Source of the DNA: Ophioderma brevispina
Taxonomy: Eukaryota > Echinodermata > Ophiuroidea > Amphilepidida > Ophiodermatidae
Reading direction: 5' to 3'
NCBI GenBank assembly: GCA_023653785.1
Contig: JAMKCH010002927.1
Span: 62,001 to 126,000, forward strand
DNA length: 64,000 nucleotides
Shown: positions 48,336-59,890 of the stretch, in pieces
Layout: each line of letters starts with the position of its first letter
Position numbering within the stretch: the stretch's first letter is position 1
Notes under the pieces: model-generated
What the model saw: the letters and a program-made list of their open reading frames with translations, nothing else
Told to the model about the DNA's origin: nothing
Database searches by the model: none
Translations under genes and position numbers: made by a program

Positions 48336-49019
48336 CTTTGCTACCAAAAACACAAAATTAAAGTTTGAAAGGCATCATTAGCACATGAACCAACCCCCAT
48401 TAATACTGAACACATGCTAAAATGTTGCATTTTCTCAAGAAATTCCTATAGCGCTACGGTATCATGATACCAGTCGGCATCCCACTGTCTTCTTGTTACG
48501 GGTGGCCATGTTGGAAACGAATTGCCCCACTGAAAGCTGGGAATTATTTCACACTGTCGATGAAATTGCGGCGAAATCTCAAGCTGTGCTTGGTATTCAA
48601 AATCACATCTAATATTATTATTATCTTGAGAAAAATACGCGAAATAATTATACAATCACTACAAAAAAATATTATTTTTCTTCATTTGATAATTGACATG
48701 ACAGAGTGTATAGTACAGATTTACAGCTACAAAAAATACGCACAACTGTTCCGAGTTCGCAAAGAAATACAGAAAAAAATGAGCGGAAGTCGGCTGATTT
48801 CATTGGTTTCAGAGCTTTTCAGCTAGGTACAGATGCGAATTACACGCTTCTTATTTTTTTGCACGCTTTTTAAAAATACACGCATTTTAGTTTCAACTCT
48901 CCCAAACCCACGCTTTTTGAGGATTTGGTGATTTTTCAAACCCACGCTTTCTAAAGCGTCCGATGCACACTATGCAAAGGTGCCACTCAATAGTTCTCCT
49001 GCACCTCATGGATATTTAA

Positions 49020-49294
49020 CCCTAACACTGTTCTCCTTCCTAGGAGAGGGAGGGAGGGAATGGGTAAAGGGATAGACGGTAAAGAAGATTGGACATCGGA
49101 CATCTTGGGTGGGATTCGAACCAGGGACCCCCAGCACCCCAGTCCCATGACCAGGCATGGTAAGCCACAAGGGTGTCGCTGGCCCGGCCAGCGATTTCGT
49201 GCCCATGTGTGTTTGTACGATGATATTGTCGCATCTTTTTGGACTCAATGCATTTTCTAGCCTCAGCTCAGTGAGTTTTAGGGGCGTGTTAGGG
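49020..49294. mobile_element. piggyBac-like MITE
   Basis: This 275-bp element is flanked by TTAA (49016-49019, 49295-49298), with termini CCCTAACAC and GTGTTAGGG. The TTAA-CCCT...AGGG-TTAA arrangement is the classic signature of the piggyBac superfamily. It contains a tRNA-like promoter region on the minus strand (49112-49167) and a perfect palindrome CGCTGGCCCGGCCAGCG (about 49177-49193). Confidence 0.85.
49112..49167 (-). promoter_or_regulatory. tRNA-like pol III promoter (A and B boxes)
   Basis: On the minus strand TGGCTTACCATGCC (49154-49167) resembles an A box, and GGTTCGAATCC (49112-49122) matches the B-box consensus GGTTCGANTCC exactly. The spacing of about 32 bases fits. The surrounding bases do not fold into a good cloverleaf (the acceptor and T stems are poor), so this is not a tRNA gene but a SINE-like head or tRNA relic inside the MITE. 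Confidence 0.6.
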
Positions 49295-49474
49295 TTAATG
49301 AGTCATAGAAAACAATGAGTTCAAGTGAAATTGGTCACCTTATCCACCCTCCATCCTGCACCTTGTTAAAATTTTTGGCAACATGCAATGATTAGGAGAC
49401 CTACTAAACTGTTCTGTTATAATAATCTAAAACAAAAGGACACTCATCCATCTGGGTGTCCAAAGAAAGGTTGT

Positions 49475-49629
49475 GGGTTGGTACATTTTGTGACCCCACT
49501 TTGCTTGACCTGAGTCAGAATTCAGCAGCCTTTATGGAATAAAGTGTATGTGATGCTGTACTTATTCTGTAAAGGTTGCTGAATTCTGAGTTGGGTCAGG
49601 CAAAGTGGGATCACAAAATGTACCAACCC
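49475..49629. mobile_element. Hairpin element with 60-bp arms
   Basis: The arms 49475-49534 and 49570-49629 are about 90 percent complementary (outer GGGTTGGTACATTTTGTGA, inner GAATTCAGCAGCCTTTA). The centre, GGAATAAA...TTATTCTGT, resembles that of the hairpin at 45118-45261. Its GAATTCAGCAG...GGAATAAAG part resembles 23118-23150 in the 2.8-kb duplication. It is likely a MITE family with variable arms. Confidence 0.8.
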
Positions 49630-49676
49630 AAAAGTTGTCCTTCAGCTCAAATATAGAGATGAAATCTAATATTTAG

Positions 49677-49833
49677 AGAATAAAGGTATAGATTTTGGGA
49701 ACCGGTACTCTCTTTGAATTGAACCCAAGGCGATACCATTATTTTAAGTGGAAGAGCGAGGCCGGAGGCCGGTGTCGCCGGGTTCAATTCGTCGGAAAGA
49801 GAGTACCGGTTCCCAAAATCATACCTTTATTCT
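49677..49833. mobile_element. Palindromic element with about 50-bp arms
   Basis: The arms 49677-49726 and 49780-49833 pair through AGAATAAAGGTAT, GATTTTGGGAACCGGTACTC and GAACCC. The loop is CG-rich (GAGGCCGGAGGCCGGTG). Confidence 0.8.
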
Positions 49834-49834
49834 C

Positions 49835-50161
49835 ATTCTTAAACAGCAATTATCATTTAAGGTCATCTTTAACCCAATTTTGCGATACTTTACGCCAATT
49901 ACGGCTTAAATACAACAAGAAAGGACTGCCATCACCCAGTGAAAACAATTGAACAACCCGCTGAACGCAACGATCATACGCAACGAGACGCACCGTTGGC
50001 AGGCGCGTGCAAAAGTAGCAAAACGCAGTATGACGCGAGCGCTTCAACCTAAAAATAACTTCAATACGCAGCGCGTACTACCTGGCCTGGGTTCAATTAA
50101 ACGAATCGAACCCGGGCATCAGCCAATGAAATTGCTTACATTTTCACAACTGTTTAAGAAT
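49835..50161. mobile_element. Inverted-repeat-bounded CG-rich segment
   Basis: ATTCTTAAACAG (49835-49846) and CTGTTTAAGAAT (50150-50161) are perfect inverted repeats bounding 327 bp. The interior is much richer in CG than its surroundings (GCAACGAGACGCACCG, CAGCGCGTACTACC). It ends with an inverted pair GGGTTCAATT / AATCGAACCC around 50090. It abuts the palindromic element at 49677-49833, and the two may be one composite element. Confidence 0.55.
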
Positions 50162-51084
50162 TGCTTATTAGTCCCAGTTTTTGAGGGATCACAAACAACT
50201 TTTGACAAAATTTGGGTGAAATTAATATAAACTGAGACAATTTTTGTGCACTTTGCATATGCATTTGGTCTCCTGTTAGCGCTTGATAGAGCTGGTCACC
50301 CGGACAACTCCCCCCCCCCCCATGGTTTGATTGCCTGTATCCATCGCACTCATTTTGATAATTAATATCCTCTACCATCTATCAAATTAATAAATTATGA
50401 AGTAAGACGTGGCTACATCACCTATACATCATTCCGAGCATCACTTGAAGCATCCTTGGGCTAAATTCATCTCAGGAAATGTACACTGTTCTTTGATGGG
50501 TTCACAATCAAATTATGCTAATGACAAACAAGAGACTTAGCGGATGACACCGTTATGGCAACCTCTTCAAAGTGACTAATTTCCACACTCTGTTTGTAGG
50601 TCATTAAACCTCAACATCAATGGATGACTACCTGCAAAAGTAATTTGACCAAGCTGTGTACATGTTGGCTTGAAGTGAACAGGTTGAAAGCGAGATACTA
50701 ATTTAGGATTTAACCAGTGGATTTTTGGCAAAGTATTTTGAATGGAGAGGTTGTGATATCCCTAAAGCTCCAATTACTGCAATTAAAGCTCTAAACAATA
50801 AAAGTATTGCATCCTATTCAGACGTCATTGATGTGGGTTCAAATAAGGTCACACACATGCTGAAGATGGCACTGCTCTCTAATATCATTCATTTTTTATC
50901 TTCAATCTTATCAATATTTATTTATGAGTGCCATTTGATGTGCAGGGAGTCTTTGCTATGTATAACACCACACTCAAAGTTGCATGCACTGAACAATTTT
51001 ACAAACAATTTCTTTTAATGTTGAAGATGAATTAGTTTTGATGAGTTAAACCTAGCTGAAATTAAAATGTGTGAATGCTATTTC
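50162..51084. other. AT-rich spacer
   Basis: A C run lies at 50310-50321. Open frames of up to 97 codons (50725-51018) are unrecognised. No repeat was defined. Confidence 0.45.
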
Positions 51085-51088
51085 TTAA

Positions 51089-51392
51089 AGGGCCATGGTC
51101 CGATTGCTAATAGCCTCATCCCCAGAACCCCCAATTTTACCAGAAGTGGTCAAAATTTTGTTATCAGAAGAAAGCTACTATTTTTTCTCATTTACCTTAA
51201 GAAATCTTATGTTTAATATGTTATGAGGAAAATGTGCCCCATTTTGGACAACCAATATTTATTTTACATGGTGTTTTCAAAATCCTGATTTTAGCTCTCG
51301 TATCAAAATGGTCTAAAACATCCTGATAATTTACAGATGAGGTTTTTGGGGGTGAAGGCCATACTATCAAGTTGAAAAATAAAATCGGGTCA
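51089..51392 (+). mobile_element. Family 1 MITE
   Basis: It is flanked on the left by TTAA (51085-51088) and begins AGGGCCATGGTCCGATTGC. The order of landmarks matches 28596-28940. The right end (AAATCGGGTCA) has lost its final bases and TTAA. Confidence 0.8.
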
Positions 51393-51510
51393 AAGCAATA
51401 TGGCCAGAACAAAATGCTCTTAATTGCTCTTCGACAGTCTATTTAAAAACAAGGTCTGAAATGGTTCTACAATAGTTATGACATCATAAGATGACTTGTT
51501 GATTACTTAA

Positions 51511-51860
51511 AGGTGCAACGAGAGATTTCACATAACGGGTGTCCCGAAAAAATGTGAAAATTCTTATTTTTGCACTATTGTAAAGTTTTCCATCAAAAAT
51601 ATCCCCATCTGAAAGGATTAGACTGAGAAATGTTTCGTTGGTACAAAAATTGTGAAATTTCTAATTTCGTATAGGAGCAAATACGAAATTCAGCCTATGT
51701 TTTATATTGAAATATAAGCAAATCAAAATCGCCTTTTTGCTCTATTTTAAGACATTTCTGTAGCCAAATATTAGGTAAGAAATCTATTGTGTGTCTAATC
51801 TATATGAAATTACTATTATGACACAATATTTTGGGTGCCTCAAAATCTCTCGTTGCACCT
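51511..51860 (-). mobile_element. Family 3 TTAA-bounded MITE, complete
   Basis: This 350-bp element is flanked by TTAA (51507-51510, 51861-51864). The left end AGGTGCAACGAGAGATTT and the right end AAATCTCTCGTTGCACCT are perfect inverted repeats of at least 18 bp. The right edge directly abuts the 601-bp repeat array. Confidence 0.9.
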
Positions 51861-51865
51861 TTAAT

Positions 51866-52220
51866 ATGAGTAGGTGCATCCAGCATCATACTTGTCAACG
51901 GAGACAAAATGATATAATCATTAATCACTGTCTGATTATGTCACAACCAAAGAGTGACCTGTTTCTGTCTTATCTCTGTCAGGTTTATGTTTATTCTATT
52001 TTACTCTAATCTTGAACTGTTTTTCACAATTTTTGCTTTTTCTGAGATACAACATATAGGTCTATATTAATTTCAGACTAAAATGTAATCATTTTCATAC
52101 TCCTTTAATTATTCACTCTAATGTTCTGAAAAAAATTTATCATCACCTAATATATTTTTTTTATCTCCAGAAAATATTAAAATTACTTCTTGCCAGAGAA
52201 ATCTGTTTTTACTAATTTTA

Positions 52221-52254
<34 letters not shown>

Positions 52255-52466
52255 ATTTGCAATTTCAATGAAATTTATCATCTATCAGCAGTTTGAACAA
52301 TGTTGAATACATAAACCCCAAGCAATCGCAAGACACGATGGGAAGGGGGTCACCTGAATCAGACGGTACACGTTCCAATATGGCGGTCAACATGGCGCCG
52401 CCCGCGGTCAACATGGCAGCCTCCAGGGGAAAAACAACATGGCGAAGTTCGATCTTTATAGTATAG
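51866..52466 (+). repeat. 601-bp tandem repeat, unit 1
   Basis: It starts ATGAGTAGGTGCATCC and ends GTATAGATG-type sequence before the next unit. It includes a T12A20 tract (about 52222-52253) that is itself a perfect palindrome around TTAA, and a CG-rich segment with repeated CAACATGGCG motifs (52376-52445). Confidence 0.95.
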
Positions 52467-52821
52467 ATGAGTAGGTGCATCCAGCATCATACTTGTCAAC
52501 GGAGACAAAATGATATAATCATTAATCACTGTCTGATTATGTCACAACCAAAGAGTGACCTGTTTCTGTCTTATCTCTGTCAGGTTTATGTTTATTCTAT
52601 TTTACTCTAATCTTGAACTGTTTTTCACAATTTTTGCTTTTTCTGAGATACAACATATAGGTCTATATTAATTTCAGACTAAAATGTAATCATTTTCATA
52701 CTCCTTTAATTATTCACTCTAATGTTCTGAAAAAAATTTATCATCACCTAATATATTTTTTTTATCTCCAGAAAATATTAAAATTACTTCTTGCCAGAGA
52801 AATCTGTTTTTACTAATTTTA

Positions 52822-52855
<34 letters not shown>

Positions 52856-53067
52856 ATTTGCAATTTCAATGAAATTTATCATCTATCAGCAGTTTGAACA
52901 ATGTTGAATACATAAACCCCAAGCAATCGCAAGACACGATGGGAAGGGGGTCACCTGAATCAGACGGTACACGTTCCAATATGGCGGTCAACATGGCGCC
53001 GCCCGCGGTCAACATGGCAGCCTCCAGGGGAAAAACAACATGGCGAAGTTCGATCTTTATAGTATAG
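52467..53067 (+). repeat. 601-bp tandem repeat, unit 2
   Basis: It appears identical to unit 1 at a constant 601-base offset, even in the length of the T12A20 tract. That is unusual because homopolymers mutate quickly. Confidence 0.95.
52976..53045. promoter_or_regulatory. Clustered CAACATGGCG (YY1-like) motifs
   Basis: AATATGGCGGTCAACATGGC, then CCCGCGGTCAACATGGCAGC and ACAACATGGCGAAG give four ATGGC cores within 70 bp. The animal factor YY1 recognises AANATGGCGGC-type sequence. The same cluster is at 52376-52445 in unit 1. Binding is inference only. Confidence 0.35.
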
Positions 53068-53434
53068 ATGAGTAGGTGCATCCAGCATCATACTTGTCAA
53101 CGGAGACAAAATGATATAATCATTAATCACTGTCTGATTATGTCACAACCAAAGAGTGACCTGTTTCTGTCTTATCTCTGTCAGGTTTATGTTTATTCTA
53201 TTTTACTCTAATCTTGAACTGTTTTTCACAATTTTTGCTTTTTCTGAGATACAACATATAGGTCTATATTAATTTCAGACTAAAATGTAATCATTTTCAT
53301 ACTCCTTTAATTATTCACTCTAATGTTCTGAAAAAAATTTATCATCACCTAATATATTTTTTTTATCTCCAGAAAATATTAAAATTACTTCTTGCCAGAG
53401 AAATCTGTTTTTACTAATTTTATTTTTTTTTTTT
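53068..53434 (+). repeat. 601-bp tandem repeat, unit 3, truncated
   Basis: It matches the first about 367 bases of the unit and stops inside the T run (14 T here, then ACATTTATTCC). Truncation at the homopolymer matches the T12A20 position of the full units. Confidence 0.95.
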
Positions 53435-53475
53435 TTACATTTATTCCTTTGTTACTTTGGTCAATTTCACATTAA

Positions 53476-53989
53476 AGCGACACTGGCACATTTTCACAAA
53501 ATATGAAATTTCTTCAATTTGCTCTCAAATGATAGTCTAGGCCATTGGAAGGATAGAGATACATTTTACACATAAAAATAACATACTCAAAAACAGATAG
53601 GGACATTAATAAGAGGTTATAAGACATTAAGTTAATTTGTAGGCTGACTTTTAAGTTTTCCATAACTTTAATTAACAAATGTGTATATTACATGAATATC
53701 ATAGGCATGTACTCATTGATATTAAAACCACAAAGGTCACAGATCGGTCAAACAGGGTGCATGCTGTGGGAAACATGTATACGGCGTGCGTTTTCTTGTG
53801 TTAAACGCCATTTCCGTCGTCTGCTGAATTAACGTCGCTCTGTTTACCCGTGGGTAAGGACGCTGATTTGGTCTTAATCATTTCAGGTGAGGGCTAATGT
53901 ATATAAAACCTTTACAACCATGCAAAAGTATCAATTTTGAAAAATCTTGAGGGCGCACTATTTTTCAAATGTGCCAGTGTCTCCATCAA
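53476..53989. mobile_element. Family 4 MITE, second copy
   Basis: It is flanked on the left by TTAA (53472-53475) and begins AGCGACACTGGCACATTT. It ends with AAATGTGCCAGTG and no right TTAA. It aligns throughout with 45468-46002, with small deletions around 53825-53900. Confidence 0.85.
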
Positions 53990-56900
53990 ACCATAGATCA
54001 TCATCTACAAGTAGTCCAGCAATGTATAATTTTAGCAGCATCAGGATGGCCTGACCTAATTTTCACTCTACATCTGGTGTGCCTGTGACCTCACTCATTT
54101 TGTTTGATTTCCAAGATGGCTGCCCCCTACAAATATGGATGGATTGTAATCAATCTCACTTAGAAAGAGTATCCTATTTTCTACCTGCTATGCAAATGAC
54201 ACAGATGTCTCCAAACTCCAACTACACAATCGCTCTCAAAAGTGGATTAAAACTAGGGCATCTTCGCACAGGTGAGCATGTCATAACCTGCCCTGGTTCC
54301 AAAAGCTTGGAAAAATATCATGAATATTTACCACTTGGCCTTCCAAATACTGCATATACCACTATTTCAAAAATAATTGAATACTATGAATTTGAAAACA
54401 GTCCACTGACTTAAGCCATGTTTTATGATGAACGCGCTTATGATTAACCTTTCACCTTGATGAACAGCTAACGACAATGTGCAATTAAACAGAAATCACG
54501 CTGTATGGTGACAAAAACCTTACAAGTCGAAACATGTACTGCTTTCAAAACACATCACCATTTTCACCCGTCAAACCATGAACTAACAATTATGTCATAT
54601 GTATGACTACAAGTCAAAACCATCTTGTATTTCTCTGAGCTGGGGCAACTCAGTCAACAACCACAATCACACAACTATCCTAAGTGCCCCATGTGTCACC
54701 TACCCCCAGTTTACATTGCATGAAATAGGAAGCAATTAATTTTTAAATCCACAATCTGATCCCTGAAATATTAACCGGTGTTTAACACGATTAAAAAAAT
54801 GTGAGCGAGAAAGGACAGGAATAAATTGGGTTGGTGCGTTATTTTATGGAGAGTGCATCTCGCCTTGTGATGACTCACCTTGGGCTCATATCATCTGGGT
54901 ACATACACAGCAAGAAGCTAAGCCATTTATAAACAATGCATCATTCATACTCGATAAGGATAGGGTCCAAATGAACTTTCGTTTGCCCAAGACAGCTGTA
55001 AGTCTTATTTACAATTATCTATTAGATGTCCCCTGGGCTTGTTCTTCACCCCATTGTTTATTAAAAAAACAATGCCCAGTGTTATCAAGCCTTTGGCAGT
55101 TTTATTGGTTATTGTAACTGTTTAATTGAGTTAATTTTTCATAATTGCCTATTATATATGTAATTTAGTTGTTTCAAAAGATGATTCATTTTTGTGGAGG
55201 TATTTGACAGCAAGTCTGAATAGTTTAAATTTAAAAAGCTGTTGTTTTTTCTTACATTTCACATTCGCTAATGTTCATTTAATTGAGAACAGAGACATAC
55301 ACTTCTGTAGCACATCATTCCCAAGTCCCACCATTTTTACCCTGTGCCTTGTTGTCATAACGTCAGAAAACGACCATTAGTTACACACAGCGAGTTATGA
55401 CAACCTTTTCTGCATTAACCAACGAGGGGGGGGGTCAGCAATTACGCGTCATTCTCCACGCGGTTCTGCGCCTGGTACATCCACACCCTCTGCCCAGCGC
55501 ATTATGCAGCACAAGCAACTATGTCGTCGTTTTGTCATCGGCGTATGGCATGTTTCAATCCCATTCACAAAGCTGAGGCACAGTCAATATTGGCATGAAT
55601 GATAATGAGTACAAATTTTGCTTCCACACATGTGTTTTGTCCCACATCAACCCAATTATAATGCTCCTGTACAATTTAAATATTTCAATGGTATTTGAAA
55701 ATGCATAATCTGAGGGAGGCACATTTTTAATCACTTAATTTTTCCTTTCCGAATTGTTGAAAATTGAATAAGAAATTAAGTGTATAACTTGGTCCAATCG
55801 AAAAAAAGATTTTTGCCTATGGAGATTACACAGATTTTTACCACAACCAAAAATAAAAGCAAATAAAGAAAAACTGAAAAACATGTCCAAAATTGCCCAC
55901 ATTCAAATTGGCATGTAAAAATATGTTTTTCAATTTACCTTCACCACAGAGAGCTGTACATCAAATAAAAAGTTAACACACACGTACACTAGCTAAATCT
56001 ACATTCATAATCATTGATCAATGAAGATGCCTCTCTAATATTAACCACTCCATCAATTCATCCCTTTTACTCATCACATATTTTGTGCTTTAAAGATGTC
56101 AGACTCTAATATTTGGGATTAAGGAGACAATAAATGTATTTTTGGCATTCATGGCTTCTAGTGGCTTGGCTCATCAGATTGGAAAATTCTTTATTTCTAT
56201 TGGTAAATATATTGCATAGTAAGAATTGTAGCATTTGGACCTATGGTACAGTACATCCATGGTTCATTCATATATGGGCTCATGTGTGTATATAGCCAAG
56301 AAATATTTCATTTTTCTCTCATGAATTGCAATGTAAAATATGATAATGATTAGCATAGTTGGATAAAATTTGCAGCTGTACCAGGTAAGCCTAACATACT
56401 ATGCTAGCTTTTATCCATGTAATGATTGTACATGAATAAATATAAAAGTAATTCATTCAATGCTTTAACTATTTTCAGGAAGAACAAACATAGTGCATAT
56501 AAGGAGCCGGAGCAATGTATGCGATTATAAATGGACTAATTTACTCATCTCAGTGAAACTGGTCAATAAATTTACATAATGTAAAATATTTTGATTTTTT
56601 GCCACTTTTTATCAACACTCTGTAATATAAACAGACCATTTATAAGACAATTAGCATTTTAATAATTTCTACAATATTTCTCATAGCATATTTAGCTTAC
56701 AGTTTTAATATTGACAAATCAAAATAGTGTTTGAGAAAAAACAATTACCACTACTGCCAACATTAAATTGAACTTAAGCCTGCATCACCTTGGTATATGT
56801 ATCCACCAATGTATACTTTAAGACAGCCAACATTCAACTAATAGCAATCACGCCATAGGCTACCATTACAAGAGCATTGATGGCTTTTAATTTCCATAAA

Positions 56901-57369
56901 AAAAGTCCCTGCCCTCAGTAATATATGCCCCTACAATGGCAGGATCTAGCAACATTGTCCATATCTCTGTACTAAAAAGATACAAATATTCATGCCCGCA
57001 GGGTCTAACATTGGAGCCACAAAAGCGGATGAAGAAGAGAAATATCTGCAGACCTCCAAATAATATATCACTTCCATAAGAAAGGTTAAACTCACTAAAA
57101 GATTATGGATTTGAAAAACAATTATTCCAAGTGTTTTTTAATAGTAGATAATTGGTGCCATAAATATGGTTTCATCTCATGTATACACTGTATATACCAA
57201 CTATCAACACGCAGTGCCTGAGACCACATTCTGTTGAATTTGCCACAGTAAATTGCAAACTGTTTTCCTGAAACATCAATATCACAATTTTTATCTGAAT
57301 GTACTATATTTCCGTTCTAAATATCAAGTATAACGCCGAATAGAGGGAAATATGGGACCTGGCAAAACC
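53990..57369. other. AT-rich spacer
   Basis: An open frame of 111 codons (54079-54414, + strand) is unrecognised. The stretch 54780-55080 is non-repetitive, with TTTATAA-type cores, and could be regulatory. A G run lies at 55426-55434. No gene is supported. Confidence 0.4.
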
Positions 57370-57800
57370 AGGGCATTCACCCGAAATGACACCGTTTAAA
57401 TTATGCTGATGCCGATCCTAATCCATCTCGACCACCGCTCCATTCATCATAGTCGGCAGAGAGGTGTGGCTAGCTCGTGCATAAGACCCTCTCTGCCTGA
57501 TAAGAGGAATAATTCATTATCTCCCGTTGTTTCTCGTGCTCCACTAAAACCCCAGCGGTGCCACCATATGCGAGATTGCACGTTCATATAACCCGGCATT
57601 CTGCTGGTTCTTTTTGCGATTCAAAGAATAAATTGCGACAATTTATGTTAATTCAATTTCATCACGATACAGGTGTAGAAGTGGCATCGATACCACCGTG
57701 GCCACGTCCGTCCTATGGTGCCTCCCGATTAACATCAGAGAGGATTATTTCAGCTCCGATGAAATGGCACTCGTCTTGACCAAATAAGGGGTGACGAGCA
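57370..57800. other. Complex, non-repetitive segment
   Basis: Base composition is more even than around it, and no repeat matches were found in the window. Open frames of 62 and 73 codons overlap in different frames (57403-57591 and 57558-57779), and neither is recognisable. It could be conserved non-coding DNA or an exon remnant. That is inference from composition only. Confidence 0.25.
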
Positions 57801-59617
57801 GATGCTACAGTATCTAATCCGCCTGTGTGTGTTAAATAACCCAAGATTCCAGAGGCAATCTATGTATTGCATTAATTAATGTTGTTTTATATTCCAGTGG
57901 ACAACGCTTGTTATCACAACAGAAAACCGCACTAGATTACCATGATACTCTCCACCTAGTTAAAAGAAGAACTTATCTCACATCCGTGAGGCCATTTGAT
58001 ATGCAGTCAAAACCCAATTATGGATGAGGAAAGTAATGCTTCTCCAAAGAGTTGTTTTTTTTTAAAAAACATGTTATTTTTTACCATAATTCACTACAGA
58101 TTAATGCTTCTAAGCAAAGAACAAGGAGTCGATGAGTAATTTGAAAGTATGTTTCGCTATTAAAAGAACCAGACACTTGGGAATGTGTCCATCCAAAAAG
58201 TGGTCAATCTAATTAATCATTCTATTGACTGGATCATGGACAGAACACACCAAAATCAAAAACAAATTGCCATCCTCTCAATTATCACTAGTTCAATGGC
58301 CAAATGAACCTGGGCAGGCAGTCCTGGGACAAAATGGTACACATCCCAGAATCAAAAATAAAGATCAAAGGAAGCAAGATAGAGCATCATGTACTGTGTC
58401 CGGCCCCTGCAAAAAAAGTAAGGCCTGAAATTGCAAACATTCATTTCACCATTTTGGAATACACAAGATATGACCCTTAGGGGACCTTTGATCAGTTAGA
58501 GTGCACCTGGGACATAGGAGAGCTTTGATCATATCTATAAATGACAATAAAAACTTATAATCATAAATTGCACATGGGAAGAGCATGAATGTAGGATGTT
58601 TTTCAAATTATTTAAACATGCCTCAGTCTCAGCCTTGCCATGGCCTTCTTTCAGCTTCATTTACGGCAAACTGAACAAAAATGGGCTGGAACAAACATCG
58701 ACACCAACACAACACCACTGCTCTTGACCTGCCGAGAGAGGAAATTAAAAACAAAATTTGACCATGCACAAGAACGCACAAATTTCATTTCAGAGTTCTA
58801 TTAAAGCAAATATGAACAGCCTACTTGCCACAAGGTGTTTTATTCATAGAACTACATTTCAATTGTTTAGTGCAAGAGGCACCACCGCAATAGCTGACCA
58901 TTGTCAGTTTTGTTTCTTATTAAGTGTTATACCTGCCGAATCTACATGTGGCAGCTATTGGCAGATGGGGCCTTTTTGCACTAAAAACCTTGATTTCTAT
59001 TCAGAGTAAAAGAGTCCTAGATATAGGGATGCCAGGGGGGTTTTTTTTTTTGCAGGAGGCATTCGGAGACCTCCACCAGTTCTGTTTGGCATGGTGAAAA
59101 GAAGAAAGCCAAAATGTAAACTGTGTGGATCTCCTCCGGGGTATCCACAACCACACAATTGAAGTCAGGTGCCGAGTATGTTTTTAGACAACCATGAACT
59201 TTATCTCAAATCCAAGGGCAATCATTTCCAACGCTTTTGTCAATGGTGATCATGAAAAATTGACATTGTGTTGTAGAAGTAACAGAATACACATCCACAC
59301 ACATTTCAACCCGAGAAGATGCGGACTATTCTTAATATGTTTGATATAGATTTAAAATATAGTCAGGGGAATTATGGTTAGACTACATGCATTCTATGCT
59401 ATATCCTTCAAATTTTATTTCACACCACACGTTCCTCAAAATGAATGTGGGGTCCTTTCGGTTAATTTATGAATGAGGCCACGTGTCACATGGGGTCATC
59501 AGAGGTTCAATGAAGTACATCCATATGGAGTCTTGGGCCAGTGGCTCTTCTGATTGAGCATGAAGTAATTGATAAATGTGTAAGACTGAGTCCAATTAAT
59601 GTGCGGGATTAACATTT
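57801..59617. other. AT-rich spacer
   Basis: Short homopolymer runs lie at 58050 and 59041. Open frames are below 85 codons and unrecognised. Confidence 0.45.
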
Positions 59618-59700
59618 TGACACAGCGAGACACAGATACACACACCCCAGCACAGACATATACACATGTTTGTGCACACATGCACACACACACAAACATT
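59618..59700 (-). repeat. CA-type microsatellite, imperfect
   Basis: Repeated ACACA/CACACACACA units are interrupted by G and T. A 66-codon minus-strand frame across it (rich in Val and Cys) is a by-product of the repeat. Confidence 0.8.
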
Positions 59701-59890
59701 TAACCAAAGTAGTCCCTATGTGCTGTTCTGCTTGTTGCAGCAGATGACAAAAAACTAATTATTCCTAATTATTTATAAAATGACCTGTAATTTAATAAGC
59801 AACAGCGTAATTAATTATACAAAAGAGGCTTCACAGTGGACTTATTAAATGAGAGCAAGTTAAACAAAAAAACCACCCTCAAAACTCACC

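Larger units (their letters stand above)
47286..48978. other. 1.7-kb segment bounded by a short inverted repeat
   Basis: GCATAGTGTGCA at about 47289-47300 recurs inverted as TGCACACTATGC at 48964-48975. Next to each end lie reiterated motifs: AAACCCACCCTTTATAT two to three times at 47310-47370, and CACGCTTT/AAACCCACGCTTT variants at 48845-48955. The candidate exon at 47462-47688 lies inside. This could be a DNA transposon or two fragments of one repeat. The boundary match is short. Confidence 0.35.

Noticed and set aside
49083..49190. A possible tRNA gene on the minus strand
   Set aside because: The B box is exact but no acceptable cloverleaf can be drawn, and it lies inside a TTAA-bounded MITE.
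52265..53081. Identical 71-codon minus-strand frames found twice
   Set aside because: The repetition comes from the 601-bp tandem unit and is not evidence of selection. No domain is recognised.
54079..54414. A 111-codon open frame
   Set aside because: No domain, no splice or promoter evidence and ordinary composition; likely chance.
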